This document shows, piece after piece, positions 1-6,605 of a DNA stretch of 8,415 nt (position 1 is the stretch's first letter; every line of letters starts with the position of its first letter). The notes under the pieces were generated by a model. It saw only the letters and a program-made list of their open reading frames with translations, searched no databases and was not told the DNA's origin. The translations under genes were made by a program, and so were the position numbers. The stretch is from Nitrosomonas sp. (lineage in GTDB: Bacteria; Pseudomonadota; Gammaproteobacteria; Burkholderiales; Nitrosomonadaceae), in contig JAJFJI010000032.1 in the NCBI GenBank assembly GCA_021774205.1, positions 1 to 8,415 on the forward strand, given 5' to 3'.

Positions 1-235
1 TGGCTTCGCTACCATCAAATGTTGAATTAATGGAAGATTCGATAGCGCCGACTCTCTCAGACTCAATCTTTAATAAACCTAGGCTTGCAGATTTGAGTGT
101 GTAAGTGCCTTCAACAAAAGAGATCAATTCTCCTTTAACAATACTGCCATCATTTAACTTTAACGCGATATTTTCTGCAACCACCAAGCCAGATAATGTA
201 AAAAGCAGGCTCAGCAAAATCAATCTGATTGACAT
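1..235 (-). CDS. Partial gene for a small exported protein of unknown function
   Basis: This reading frame runs off the left edge and is open from its ATG at 235 for 78 codons. The first 20 or so residues (MSIRLILLSLLFTLSGLVVA) form a clear Sec signal peptide with a short basic start, a hydrophobic core and a VVA cleavage site before Glu-Asn. The mature part begins with a beta-rich segment containing LNDGSIVKGELISF and a later LKIESERVGAIES stretch. This resembles the small beta-barrel-like modules found at the start of some secreted or periplasmic proteins, but I do not recognise a named family. A strong ribosome binding site (GAGGGG, about four bases before the ATG) fixes the start. The gene lies in the same direction as the two genes to its right, separated by a 154-base gap. 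That gap holds an 11-bp palindrome TGATT-A-AATCA at 264-274. The C-terminus is not visible, so the full function cannot be judged. Confidence 0.75.
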   Translation of the reverse strand, partial: MSIRLILLSLLFTLSGLVVAENIALKLNDGSIVKGELISFVEGTYTLKSASLGLLKIESERVGAIESSINSTFDGSEA

Positions 236-389
236 TGATCCCCTCACATAACAATTCAATGTTTGATTAAATCATACTCCTCTACCGGCTTGATCATTGG
301 AGCTGGGTTAAGTTTTGCCTTTTGATCTAATAAAGCAAATTTGAATAGTTAAACAATATGTAAAAGGGTTCACTTTTGGAATATTAATC

Positions 390-1133
390 TTACCCACAAT
401 CCCAAAGTATAATACCATCAACGGTATCAGATGCCTTTTTTTGCTCGAAGGCATTCAGTAAAGCAATTAGTTTACTATTAAGCAATTTTGTTGCTTCCAG
501 TTTATCTGCAGGAATTAATCGATTTCGAGTATTGCAGTTGCGATCCGTCCAGATTTGTGGATAGGTTCTTATGCTGTGACCCCGTAACTGCATGAGTTCT
601 GAAACATACGGCAATTCCTCTATCATTGCTAGATCCCAATTGACATTTTTCAGGGTATGCAGGCTTCCTAATAGAACCAGCAATGGCGTTTGACTGACAT
701 ACTCGGCTAATTTCCTGGCCATCCATTCATCACGCCTGGTACTTATTTCGAATCCCGCATCAATAGCAATCAGTTCTATGCAGTTACCACTGCTTCGTAT
801 ATTGATCAGATCATCAATCAATGCCCGGAAGGGAGGATGATCGATCATTGGCGCTATTTCAATATCTGCTACAGTCGCTCTGCCCTGCTTAATTTCTTCA
901 ATCATCAATTGCTGGCTACTGGCAATTTCCAATGCGACGGTCAAGCATTGATACTGCAGGAAATGGTCGTTTACTAATGACCGGAAAAGTTGGACAGATT
1001 CCATCCGTTTATGGGACTCGCCAATGATCGTGATACTGTTGGGCGTCATGCCCTCCAGAATCCGGTTATAAGTATCTTCTGAATAGGCCGAGGACGAAAA
1101 AACCAGAATAATAAATGTAATAAAGCGCATCAT
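390..1133 (-). CDS. Exported ChaN/EreA/Tiki-superfamily-like protein
   Basis: The chosen start at 1133 gives 247 residues. It is preceded by TAGGA five bases upstream and starts directly with a signal peptide (MMRFITFIILVFSSSAYS, cleavage near Ser-Glu-Asp). The frame stays open upstream to an ATG at 1217, but that would bury the signal peptide behind 28 polar residues. Visible motifs, numbered from 1133, are IIGESHK near 36-42, ALEIA near 67-71, RRDEWMARKL near 133-142 and LVLLGSLHT near 152-160. A GE-x-H motif, a Glu at the end of the next strand, an Arg-Asp helix and a late Gly-x-x-His are the spaced signatures of the haem-binding ChaN / erythromycin esterase / TraB-Tiki superfamily. Family membership is inferred from motif order only. 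The role could be a periplasmic hydrolase, protease or ligand-binding protein. Several Cys residues in the mature part (C63, C118, C200, C246) would suit disulphides outside the cytoplasm. Confidence 0.7.
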   Translation of the reverse strand: MMRFITFIILVFSSSAYSEDTYNRILEGMTPNSITIIGESHKRMESVQLFRSLVNDHFLQYQCLTVALEIASSQQLMIEEIKQGRATVADIEIAPMIDHPPFRALIDDLINIRSSGNCIELIAIDAGFEISTRRDEWMARKLAEYVSQTPLLVLLGSLHTLKNVNWDLAMIEELPYVSELMQLRGHSIRTYPQIWTDRNCNTRNRLIPADKLEATKLLNSKLIALLNAFEQKKASDTVDGIILWDCG

Positions 1134-1249
1134 GAATATCCTATCATTGGCTGATGCTAATCTCTCAGTCACACCAATCCTTAGGTACGTGGTCACAAAA
1201 TGTTCCAGATCTTTCAATTTGCATACAACACGTTAAATTTAGGTAGTGA

Positions 1250-1269
1250 AAAAATTTAGTAAAATTTTT
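1250..1269 (-). terminator. AT-only hairpin, weak terminator candidate
   Basis: A perfect 8-bp inverted repeat AAAAATTT-AGTA-AAATTTTT lies 55-74 bases beyond the stop codon of the 1324-1950 gene. In the minus-strand transcript the second arm is itself a U-run. With no GC pairs the stem would be weak, so termination here is only a possibility. Confidence 0.25.
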
Positions 1270-1323
1270 CCTCTACGTTAACCTTGCAATGGTGTTAACT
1301 GCGGCGCACTTGCCTTGATTTGA

Positions 1324-1950
1324 TTAAAGAAGTGGGGACGAGTTGAATAGAAAATAATGTTGCAATCCAATTTCTGTCAAATAGAAAACATCCCCCACAT
1401 AAAATCCTTTGTCCCCAAAAGTAGTGGCATCAGGCCATAGAAACACATATAGAACCCCGTATTCAACTGAACTGACACCACCCGAGCAACTAATACGACT
1501 TGCTTCCCCATCTATTGGGGCACCAAAGATATCACCCACTAAAACAGCATAGGCCATTGTCGCAAAGTTACCTGGCCCTAGACCCAGCTCTGCTCTAAGG
1601 TCATTATGTGTTTCATCTATGGGAAACCCATCTATTGTCCCTTCTACAACAGGCCCTAACAGCCAACCATCTAAATCTCCCCCAGCTAATGAAATATTAT
1701 CCCCACATATCCTTTCCCAGGTGGCAAGAACCTTTAGATTGTTGGAAATAGTAGACAAGCTCCCCAATAAAGGATCCGAAGCAAAGGGAGATACCTCATT
1801 CATAGGTTGTACTACCCTCAGAATACCATCCCGCGGAATAACAGAATTCTCTTCCATTCGCAGTTCCAGAACTGTTACATCTTCTGCCATAGCAAAGCTC
1901 GTTAGTAGCATACAACTACCCAGTGCAAATGCAAAAACTTTCCTAAACAT
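1324..1950 (-). CDS. Secreted protein of unknown function, 208 residues
   Basis: I do not recognise this protein. It begins with a typical signal peptide (MFRKVFAFALGSCMLLTSFAMA, cleavage before Glu-Asp near residue 23), and a strong ribosome binding site (AGAGGAG) sits about seven bases before the ATG at 1950, so the start is well supported. The cysteine in the signal peptide is not in a convincing lipobox. The mature protein is acidic, rich in Gly, Leu and Val, and has just two cysteines (C82 and C155) that could form one disulphide. The middle (residues 85-150) is rich in Gly-Asp turns such as GGDLDGW, EGTIDGF and FGAPIDGEAS. The C-terminal 40 residues are aromatic (YVFLWPD, FYVGDVFYLTE, QHYFLF). 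No membrane helix is visible after the signal peptide. Periplasmic or outer-surface location is likely. The upstream region has two dyads that could control it, including an FNR-type site 234 bases before the ATG. Confidence 0.75.
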   Translation of the reverse strand: MFRKVFAFALGSCMLLTSFAMAEDVTVLELRMEENSVIPRDGILRVVQPMNEVSPFASDPLLGSLSTISNNLKVLATWERICGDNISLAGGDLDGWLLGPVVEGTIDGFPIDETHNDLRAELGLGPGNFATMAYAVLVGDIFGAPIDGEASRISCSGGVSSVEYGVLYVFLWPDATTFGDKGFYVGDVFYLTEIGLQHYFLFNSSPLL

Positions 1951-2085
1951 AACTAGCTCCTCTTAATAATCTAATTAGCGATAGCATTCCGATCCTTCAA
2001 TATCTTATAATCAAGGCAATATTAAGATAAGGGAGGTCACTCCTCTTTTATGTGAGGCATTTAACCTAATTTTGCTGGTATAAAA

Positions 2086-2101
2086 TAGGATATTTATCCT
2101 A
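2086..2101. repeat. 7-bp perfect inverted repeat, possible operator
   Basis: TAGGATA-TT-TATCCTA is a perfect 7-bp dyad with a 2-base centre. After one mismatch on each side it continues for two more matching bases. It lies about 135 bases upstream of the ATG of the 1324-1950 gene. It lacks a T-run or GC-rich stem, so an operator is more likely than a terminator. The cognate regulator is unknown. Confidence 0.4.
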
Positions 2102-2183
2102 ATTAGAGTCCTATTGACACGATGTTCAATTGAAATAAATTTCTATTCCTAGAAACCCCTTTTCTATAACTCCATAGTTTTTT

Positions 2184-2197
2184 TTGATATGCATCAA
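2184..2197. promoter_or_regulatory. Perfect FNR/Anr-type binding site
   Basis: TTGAT-ATGC-ATCAA matches the FNR/Anr/Fnr consensus TTGAT-N4-ATCAA at all ten defined positions. FNR is the oxygen-sensing CRP-family regulator with a 4Fe-4S cluster. The dyad is symmetric, so it could act toward either flank. It lies 42 bases before the small reading frame at 2240, about 200 bases before the VanZ-like gene and 234 bases before the minus-strand secreted-protein gene. On the minus strand a TATAGA hexamer (2168-2163) could be a -10 element, which would put the site close to the RNA polymerase footprint. The promoter it controls cannot be settled by eye. Confidence 0.55.
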
Positions 2198-2395
2198 TTT
2201 GATACCTATCGGGAATTTAGCTTACAGATGGGGCAATAAATGAGTCAGTATCCAATGGCATTAGCAATAGAGGCTAAGATGTTGCAGATACCCGTGGTTG
2301 ACGTTAATGGTGTTACTAGCGCTAGCTTGTTTATCTGTAAAATTTATGTGTTTTAACGAGCAGTGTATGCTGTGTGAAAGCAATTTGTGTAATGG

Positions 2396-2782
2396 ATGTG
2401 TATCTTCATGAAAATTTACCGAATGGTTGTTTTTTTTCAGAATTATTATGTTTCGTGTTCGCTGATACTCATGTTCTTGATCGCCAGCCTATCACTTTCC
2501 CCTCTATCTGAATTGCCATCGGTGCCGGGAAGTGATAAGGCGCATCATTTTGTTGCCTATGCTGCACTCGCTTTTCCGATGAGCGTTGCCAGGCCGCGGT
2601 TATGGTTATGGGGGCTACTTGGATTTTTTGGATTTAGCGGCGCGATTGAATTGGTGCAGCCTTATGTCAATCGCTATGGCGAGTGGGCTGATTTATTCGC
2701 CAATGGGCTAGGACTTTTAATGGGCGCTACGGCGGCACATGTGATGTTGTATTTAAATAGAAAACAGCAACCATTGAGCTAA
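2396..2782 (+). CDS. VanZ-like family membrane protein
   Basis: This is a 128-residue integral membrane protein with about four hydrophobic segments (roughly residues 17-35, 50-65, 68-86 and 100-120). The VanZ-like signature is clear: GSDKAHHFVAYA at 46-55, then GAIELVQPYVNRYGEWADLFANGLG at 82-106, which splits as the helix Glu-x-x-Gln, the Arg-Gly/Glu loop and the Asp-x-x-x-Asn helix. Members of this family resemble VanZ, which gives low-level teicoplanin resistance, but the biochemical role of most chromosomal copies is unknown. The start is uncertain: ATG at 2396 or the in-frame ATG at 2408 (MKIYRMVVFF). Neither has a good ribosome binding site. The gene lies 157 bases upstream of the CHAT-ATPase gene on the same strand. 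The gap is wide enough for a separate promoter, so a shared operon is possible but not shown. Confidence 0.85.
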   Translation: MCIFMKIYRMVVFFQNYYVSCSLILMFLIASLSLSPLSELPSVPGSDKAHHFVAYAALAFPMSVARPRLWLWGLLGFFGFSGAIELVQPYVNRYGEWADLFANGLGLLMGATAAHVMLYLNRKQQPLS

Positions 2783-2879
2783 TAGGCGCTGGTGGTACTT
2801 GCGCTGAGATTGGCACGGTCATATGGATCAAAAAGGTAGTAAAAAGTTTTGGCAAAATTTTCCAATCAACAAGTCAGCC

Positions 2880-2908
2880 TTGCTTATTTTCCGTTAACTC
2901 AATAGAGT
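2880..2908 (+). promoter_or_regulatory. Candidate sigma-70 promoter for the CHAT-ATPase gene
   Basis: TTGCTT (2880-2885) and TAGAGT (2903-2908) are separated by 17 bases and lie about 32 bases before the ATG at 2940. The match is partial: three of six bases at -35 and four of six at -10. This is a weak candidate read by eye, offered because the gene has no close upstream neighbour. Confidence 0.22.
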
Positions 2909-2939
2909 ACGGGCAACATAACAATGATTAAATGTCGTC

Positions 2940-5867
2940 ATGCCCACCATGCTCACAATTAGGCACCAAGGCGAGAAAAACGGTCAAGCGCAATTTTTGG
3001 TTACGCGGCTCAGTGATGATATGACCGCAGCGCCTGTCTCACTCACCGCGCCCGACAAAATCACGTTACCCAATCGCAGCAACAGCCATTTGGTGAATGA
3101 TTTGCGATGGTATTTGGAACGTTTTCTGGATTACCCATTTGCACCCAATACGAGTTTAGCGGAAGAAATCCAGGACGCACTCGATCAATGGGGTAAGGAT
3201 ACGTTCTCTAAACTGTTCCAAGGCGAAGCCCATGGCTGGTATCAAGAAGCCAGAAGCCTCAATCTTAATCAACTTGCATTGAAAATTGCCAGCGATGATC
3301 CGCGTATATTGGCGTGGCCTTGGGAAGCATTGCATGACCCGCAAGGTGCGATCCTTGCACACAACTGCCGCATCGAGCGCCAGCTCAAAGAACTGCACGA
3401 TCCGCAGCCGTTACCAGACAACTTGCCCACTGACTGCATTAATATCCTGCTGGTAATTGCGCGCCCTTATGGTGACCAAGATATCAACCATCACACGCTG
3501 TCCCGTCCGTTGGTTGAGTTGAGTCAGCTACAAACCGTGCCGGTACGGGTGAATGTGCTACGCCCACCAAGCTTTGATCAATTACGAGATGCCTTGCAAG
3601 AAAAGCCGGGGTTCTACCACATCGTTCACTTTGATGGACATGGTTGCTATAGTAACGCTGGGAAAGATGCAAGCAACCACAACCACAAAAAACCACAAGG
3701 CAAGCTAATCTTTGAAACGCAAAAAGGTAAAGCCGACGCCGTTGAGACCACACCACTCACACAGTTACTCAGTGAAGCCAATATTCCCATCACCGTACTC
3801 AACGCCTGCCAGTCTGCACGTATTGATAGCAATGCCGACGACCCGTTTGCCTCCATCGCGGCAGCTTTACTCAAAGCAGGCATCCGTAGTGTCGTCACCA
3901 TGGGTTACCAACTTTATGTCAGCGCTGCGCAACAATTTGTGCCCGCCTTTTATCACCGTTTATTCCAGCAGGGCTCGGTAGCAGAAGCCACACGTGCCGG
4001 CCGTCAGGCCATGCTGTCCCATCCGCAACGGATTTGTGCACGGGGAGAATACCCATTGCAGGATTGGCTGGTGCCCATGCTTTATCAGCAAGTAGCACAC
4101 GACCTCACGTTCACCACAGCATCACAATCACAGCAAGCAGAAAAAATCGTTCCCTTGCCACCTGCCGCAACGGAACAGTGCGACTACGGATTCATCGGCC
4201 GTGATCGTGCCATTCATGCACTGGAACAGACGCTGCGGCAACAAACACAAGCCGGGTTGCTTATCCACGGGATGGCCGGTGTCGGAAAAACTACACTGGC
4301 GCAGGGTTTTATGCAATGGTTACAACTAACTGACGGCTTAGGAAAAGGTGTCTTCTGGTTCCGTTTTGATGATATTCGCAACGCTGAATACATCATCAAT
4401 CAAATGGTGGAAGGTCTTTTTGGTGCCGACACCTTGGTTGCTTCAATGCAACAAAAAATAGATAACTTATGCACGGTATTCAAACAGCACCCATTCATTA
4501 TGGTGTGGGATAACTTTGAATCCGCCAGCGGCATCGAAGGCACCGAAATCACGCCATTGCTTTCGGATGATGACAGAAAGCAACTGAAAGACTTTCTCCA
4601 TCGTTTGCGACACGGCAAAACCAAAATCATTATCACCAGCCGTTCCTCAGAAGCCTGGTTGTCAACGACAGAATGCTTGCGCTTACCGCTGAGCGGATTG
4701 CAAGATGAAGAATGCTGGCAATACTGCAATGCCGTAGTGCATGACCTCGGTCTCACACTAAATCGTAACGATAGTACCTACATCGATTTAATAGAAAAGC
4801 TGGTTGGCCACCCACTGGCCATACGCGCAGCACTACTGAAACTAGGACAAACCCCAGCCGCCTCCTTGCTAAAAGCATTGGAACAAAATCTTAACAACGC
4901 TGAGCAAGACAAAATAACCACTCGTACCGATGCGGCTTTGGGATTATTAGAAACAAGTTTCCCGCCCGAATACACCACTGTATTGCAGTTTATCGGGCTG
5001 CATCAACGTTACATGCAATTAAACACGCTGACAGACATGATGAGAAACAGCAACCTAGCGACGGGCCAAATCACCATCAATGCCTGTATTACCGTACTGG
5101 AACACTCAGGACTTATTCACCCGCAGCAAAAAAACATGTATTCCATACATCCCGCGTTGAATGGATATCTGAGACGCCATCATCCCGCTGAAACAGAAGT
5201 ACAAAGTGCTTTTGTTGATTTAATGGGACACTTTGCTGAACACCTGGCTCCAAAAGAATTCCACGTACAACGCGCACCCTTTTTTATACACGGCGCAAAC
5301 TTTCATTACGCGTTGTCTTTGGCCATAACACTGAATATGACCGACCATGCAGTCGCCCTGGCACAATCTTTAGCGATATTTGCCCAGAACAACCAGGATT
5401 TTCAAGGAGCGACGCGTTTGTTTGAATATTTGGTCAATCATTACGACCAACATAACGATGATTTGGGCCTAGCCAGCTGCTACCATCAGCTGGGCAGGAT
5501 TGCCCAAGAACAGCGCAATTTTGAATGCAGCGAACAGTGGTATCTCAAATCCCTGGCCATTAAAGAAAAACACGGGGATGAATATGGTACCGCCAATACC
5601 TATGCCCAACTTGGGGCTTTGGAGCGAGCGCAACAACATTGGATAGGTGCCGCACAATGGTTCATTAAAGCCGCCATTACATTCAACAATAGTAATGACA
5701 ATGATGCTGTCGCGCGTGTCGTTAAGATTTATATTGCGCTGCTGCAGCAAAGTGATGTGCAACACCAGCCTAAGATTAAGCAATTATGGCAACAATCCGA
5801 CCTGGAACAGGTCACCGAACCACTGGAAACATTGGCTGCCGCGACAAATAAAACAGAGAATTCTTAA
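2940..5867 (+). CDS. CHAT protease - NB-ARC (STAND) ATPase - TPR protein
   Basis: This 975-residue cytoplasmic protein has three parts. Residues about 100-385 form a CHAT caspase-like peptidase: HIVHFDGHG (228-235) gives catalytic His234, and VLNACQSA (286-293) gives catalytic Cys290. After a linker, residues about 415-640 are a NB-ARC/STAND ATPase with FIGRDR at its start, Walker A GMAGVGKTT (444-452), Walker B FIMVWDN (519-525), a sensor Arg in IIITSR (568) and the GxP motif GHPLAIR (623-629). A winged-helix region follows with an IHPAL motif near 736-740, in the place of the MHD/HP motif. The C-terminus (about 800-920) contains about three TPR-like helical pairs, for example CYHQLGRIAQ and TYAQLGALER. 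All key residues appear present, so the enzyme should be active. The likely scheme is that the TPR part senses a ligand, ATP-driven assembly follows, and the protease then cleaves a substrate. There is no clear ribosome binding site; the ATG at 2949 is an alternative start. It is convergent with the FecR-like gene, 116 bases away, with no clear terminator between them. Confidence 0.92.
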   Translation: MPTMLTIRHQGEKNGQAQFLVTRLSDDMTAAPVSLTAPDKITLPNRSNSHLVNDLRWYLERFLDYPFAPNTSLAEEIQDALDQWGKDTFSKLFQGEAHGWYQEARSLNLNQLALKIASDDPRILAWPWEALHDPQGAILAHNCRIERQLKELHDPQPLPDNLPTDCINILLVIARPYGDQDINHHTLSRPLVELSQLQTVPVRVNVLRPPSFDQLRDALQEKPGFYHIVHFDGHGCYSNAGKDASNHNHKKPQGKLIFETQKGKADAVETTPLTQLLSEANIPITVLNACQSARIDSNADDPFASIAAALLKAGIRSVVTMGYQLYVSAAQQFVPAFYHRLFQQGSVAEATRAGRQAMLSHPQRICARGEYPLQDWLVPMLYQQVAHDLTFTTASQSQQAEKIVPLPPAATEQCDYGFIGRDRAIHALEQTLRQQTQAGLLIHGMAGVGKTTLAQGFMQWLQLTDGLGKGVFWFRFDDIRNAEYIINQMVEGLFGADTLVASMQQKIDNLCTVFKQHPFIMVWDNFESASGIEGTEITPLLSDDDRKQLKDFLHRLRHGKTKIIITSRSSEAWLSTTECLRLPLSGLQDEECWQYCNAVVHDLGLTLNRNDSTYIDLIEKLVGHPLAIRAALLKLGQTPAASLLKALEQNLNNAEQDKITTRTDAALGLLETSFPPEYTTVLQFIGLHQRYMQLNTLTDMMRNSNLATGQITINACITVLEHSGLIHPQQKNMYSIHPALNGYLRRHHPAETEVQSAFVDLMGHFAEHLAPKEFHVQRAPFFIHGANFHYALSLAITLNMTDHAVALAQSLAIFAQNNQDFQGATRLFEYLVNHYDQHNDDLGLASCYHQLGRIAQEQRNFECSEQWYLKSLAIKEKHGDEYGTANTYAQLGALERAQQHWIGAAQWFIKAAITFNNSNDNDAVARVVKIYIALLQQSDVQHQPKIKQLWQQSDLEQVTEPLETLAAATNKTENS

Positions 5868-5983
5868 CCATGCATTCACTCGCCGCTCAATTGGGCGCAC
5901 TGAATAATTAGCAAGCAATCCAATTATCTCTGTTAGGCCTTATGCGACAATGATTCTTTCTGTCACAGATCAACACACAGATG

Positions 5984-6508
5984 TCAACGTCGCCAAGACG
6001 CGATATTCAGGCCCACAATCGATGATTCATCAATAACACGCTTATTATCAAAATCAATCCGTTGACCAGCATTGATCAAACGGCTTTGACCACCAATATT
6101 CATTTCTATCTGACCGTTCGTGATTGCGATACTTCCGCCATTTCTCAGCATCTCCAAACTGAAACTAGCGCCCATATCTAAAAAACGTACATCTCCAACG
6201 GTTATCTCTAATTTCTGAGCATCTACAGATGTATTTTTCCTATCAAAAAAAACATTTCCCATTAATAGCTCAACGCTCGGTGGCTCACTATTGGTAACTG
6301 TTATAGCACTCCGCTCGTCCAACTCAACGGTGACCTCCGGTGTTACCGTCACACTATGATATTGGTCCGCCGTTGTTTCATGAAGCTGGGCTGACAAAGG
6401 TGGTGGAAGTATAAAGATTAAAGCACCCATTAACATAGCAATTGCGGCACTGAGAAAGGGCAAAAGAAACTTTTTCTGCCGAAATATAGAAACTGAAGAT
6501 TTATCCAT
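5984..6508 (-). CDS. Short FecR-like membrane protein without DUF4880 and STN domains
   Basis: The protein has 174 residues: a 13-residue basic cytoplasmic tail (MDKSSVSIFRQKK), one membrane helix (about 14-36) and a periplasmic beta-rich domain. The domain follows the FecR pattern: SVTVTPEVTVELDERSAI (52-69), then VELLMGNVFF (79-88), VGDVRFLDMGASFSLE (104-119), IAITNGQIEM (127-136) and LINAGQRIDF (144-153). FecR proteins pass a signal from an outer-membrane receptor to an ECF sigma factor. They normally have an N-terminal cytoplasmic sigma-binding domain (DUF4880) and a C-terminal STN/DUF4974 part. Both are absent, and the protein stops right after the SWRR segment where the family usually continues. 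No sigma factor or TonB receptor gene is in the window. It has no good ribosome binding site, and an in-frame TAA directly precedes the ATG. It may be a minimal stand-alone sensor or a truncated remnant next to insertion-sequence debris. Confidence 0.75.
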   Translation of the reverse strand: MDKSSVSIFRQKKFLLPFLSAAIAMLMGALIFILPPPLSAQLHETTADQYHSVTVTPEVTVELDERSAITVTNSEPPSVELLMGNVFFDRKNTSVDAQKLEITVGDVRFLDMGASFSLEMLRNGGSIAITNGQIEMNIGGQSRLINAGQRIDFDNKRVIDESSIVGLNIASWRR

Positions 6509-6528
6509 TTAAACTAATTTATTATTGA

Positions 6529-6573
6529 AAGTCCATTAGGACTTGCCGTGCATAGTTCACAATGTGATTGCAC
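6529..6573. repeat. Two adjacent inverted repeats upstream of the FecR-like gene
   Basis: The first dyad is AAGTCC-ATTA-GGACTT (6529-6544). Directly after it comes a nested one (6548-6573) with outer arms GTGCA and TGCAC and inner arms TCACA-A-TGTGA. They begin 21 bases upstream of the FecR-like ATG, inside the likely promoter area, and end about 30 bases from the transposase remnant. They may be operators or the terminus of the decayed element. No T-run follows, so they are unlikely to be a terminator. Confidence 0.4.
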
Positions 6574-6605
6574 TACGCAAGACCGTGAATTTTTATATAT
6601 ATGCC

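Larger units (their letters stand above)
1951..2395. other. 445-base intergenic control region between divergent genes
   Basis: This AT-rich gap separates the minus-strand secreted-protein gene from the plus-strand VanZ-like gene, so it should hold promoters for both. It contains the dyads described separately at 2086-2101 and 2184-2197, a short GGAG-GTCA-CTCC hairpin near 2031-2042 and a 10-bp palindrome CTAGCGCTAG at 2316-2325. A 38-codon plus-strand reading frame runs from an ATG at 2240 to a TAA ending at 2356 (starting MSQYPMALAIEAKML). It has only a weak GGGG ribosome site and no recognisable similarity, so it is not called as a gene. No RNA gene was recognised. Confidence 0.6.

Noticed and set aside
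1619..1966. Plus-strand reading frame of 115 codons
   Set aside because: It is fully antisense to the well-supported secreted-protein gene and has no pattern of its own.
2240..2356. 38-codon reading frame downstream of the FNR-type site
   Set aside because: Weak ribosome site, no similarity recognised and a length common by chance; mentioned only within the intergenic entry.
5871..5910. Imperfect hairpin after the CHAT gene stop as a terminator (TTCA/TGAA and CGCC/GGCG arms)
   Set aside because: The stem has mismatches and a bulge, and no T-run follows on either strand.
5861..5944. Possible integron attC site (TTAAC near the CHAT stop and GTTAGGC about 75 bases later)
   Set aside because: The two core-like boxes are poorly complementary and the sequence between them does not fold symmetrically about them. 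No integrase gene is visible.
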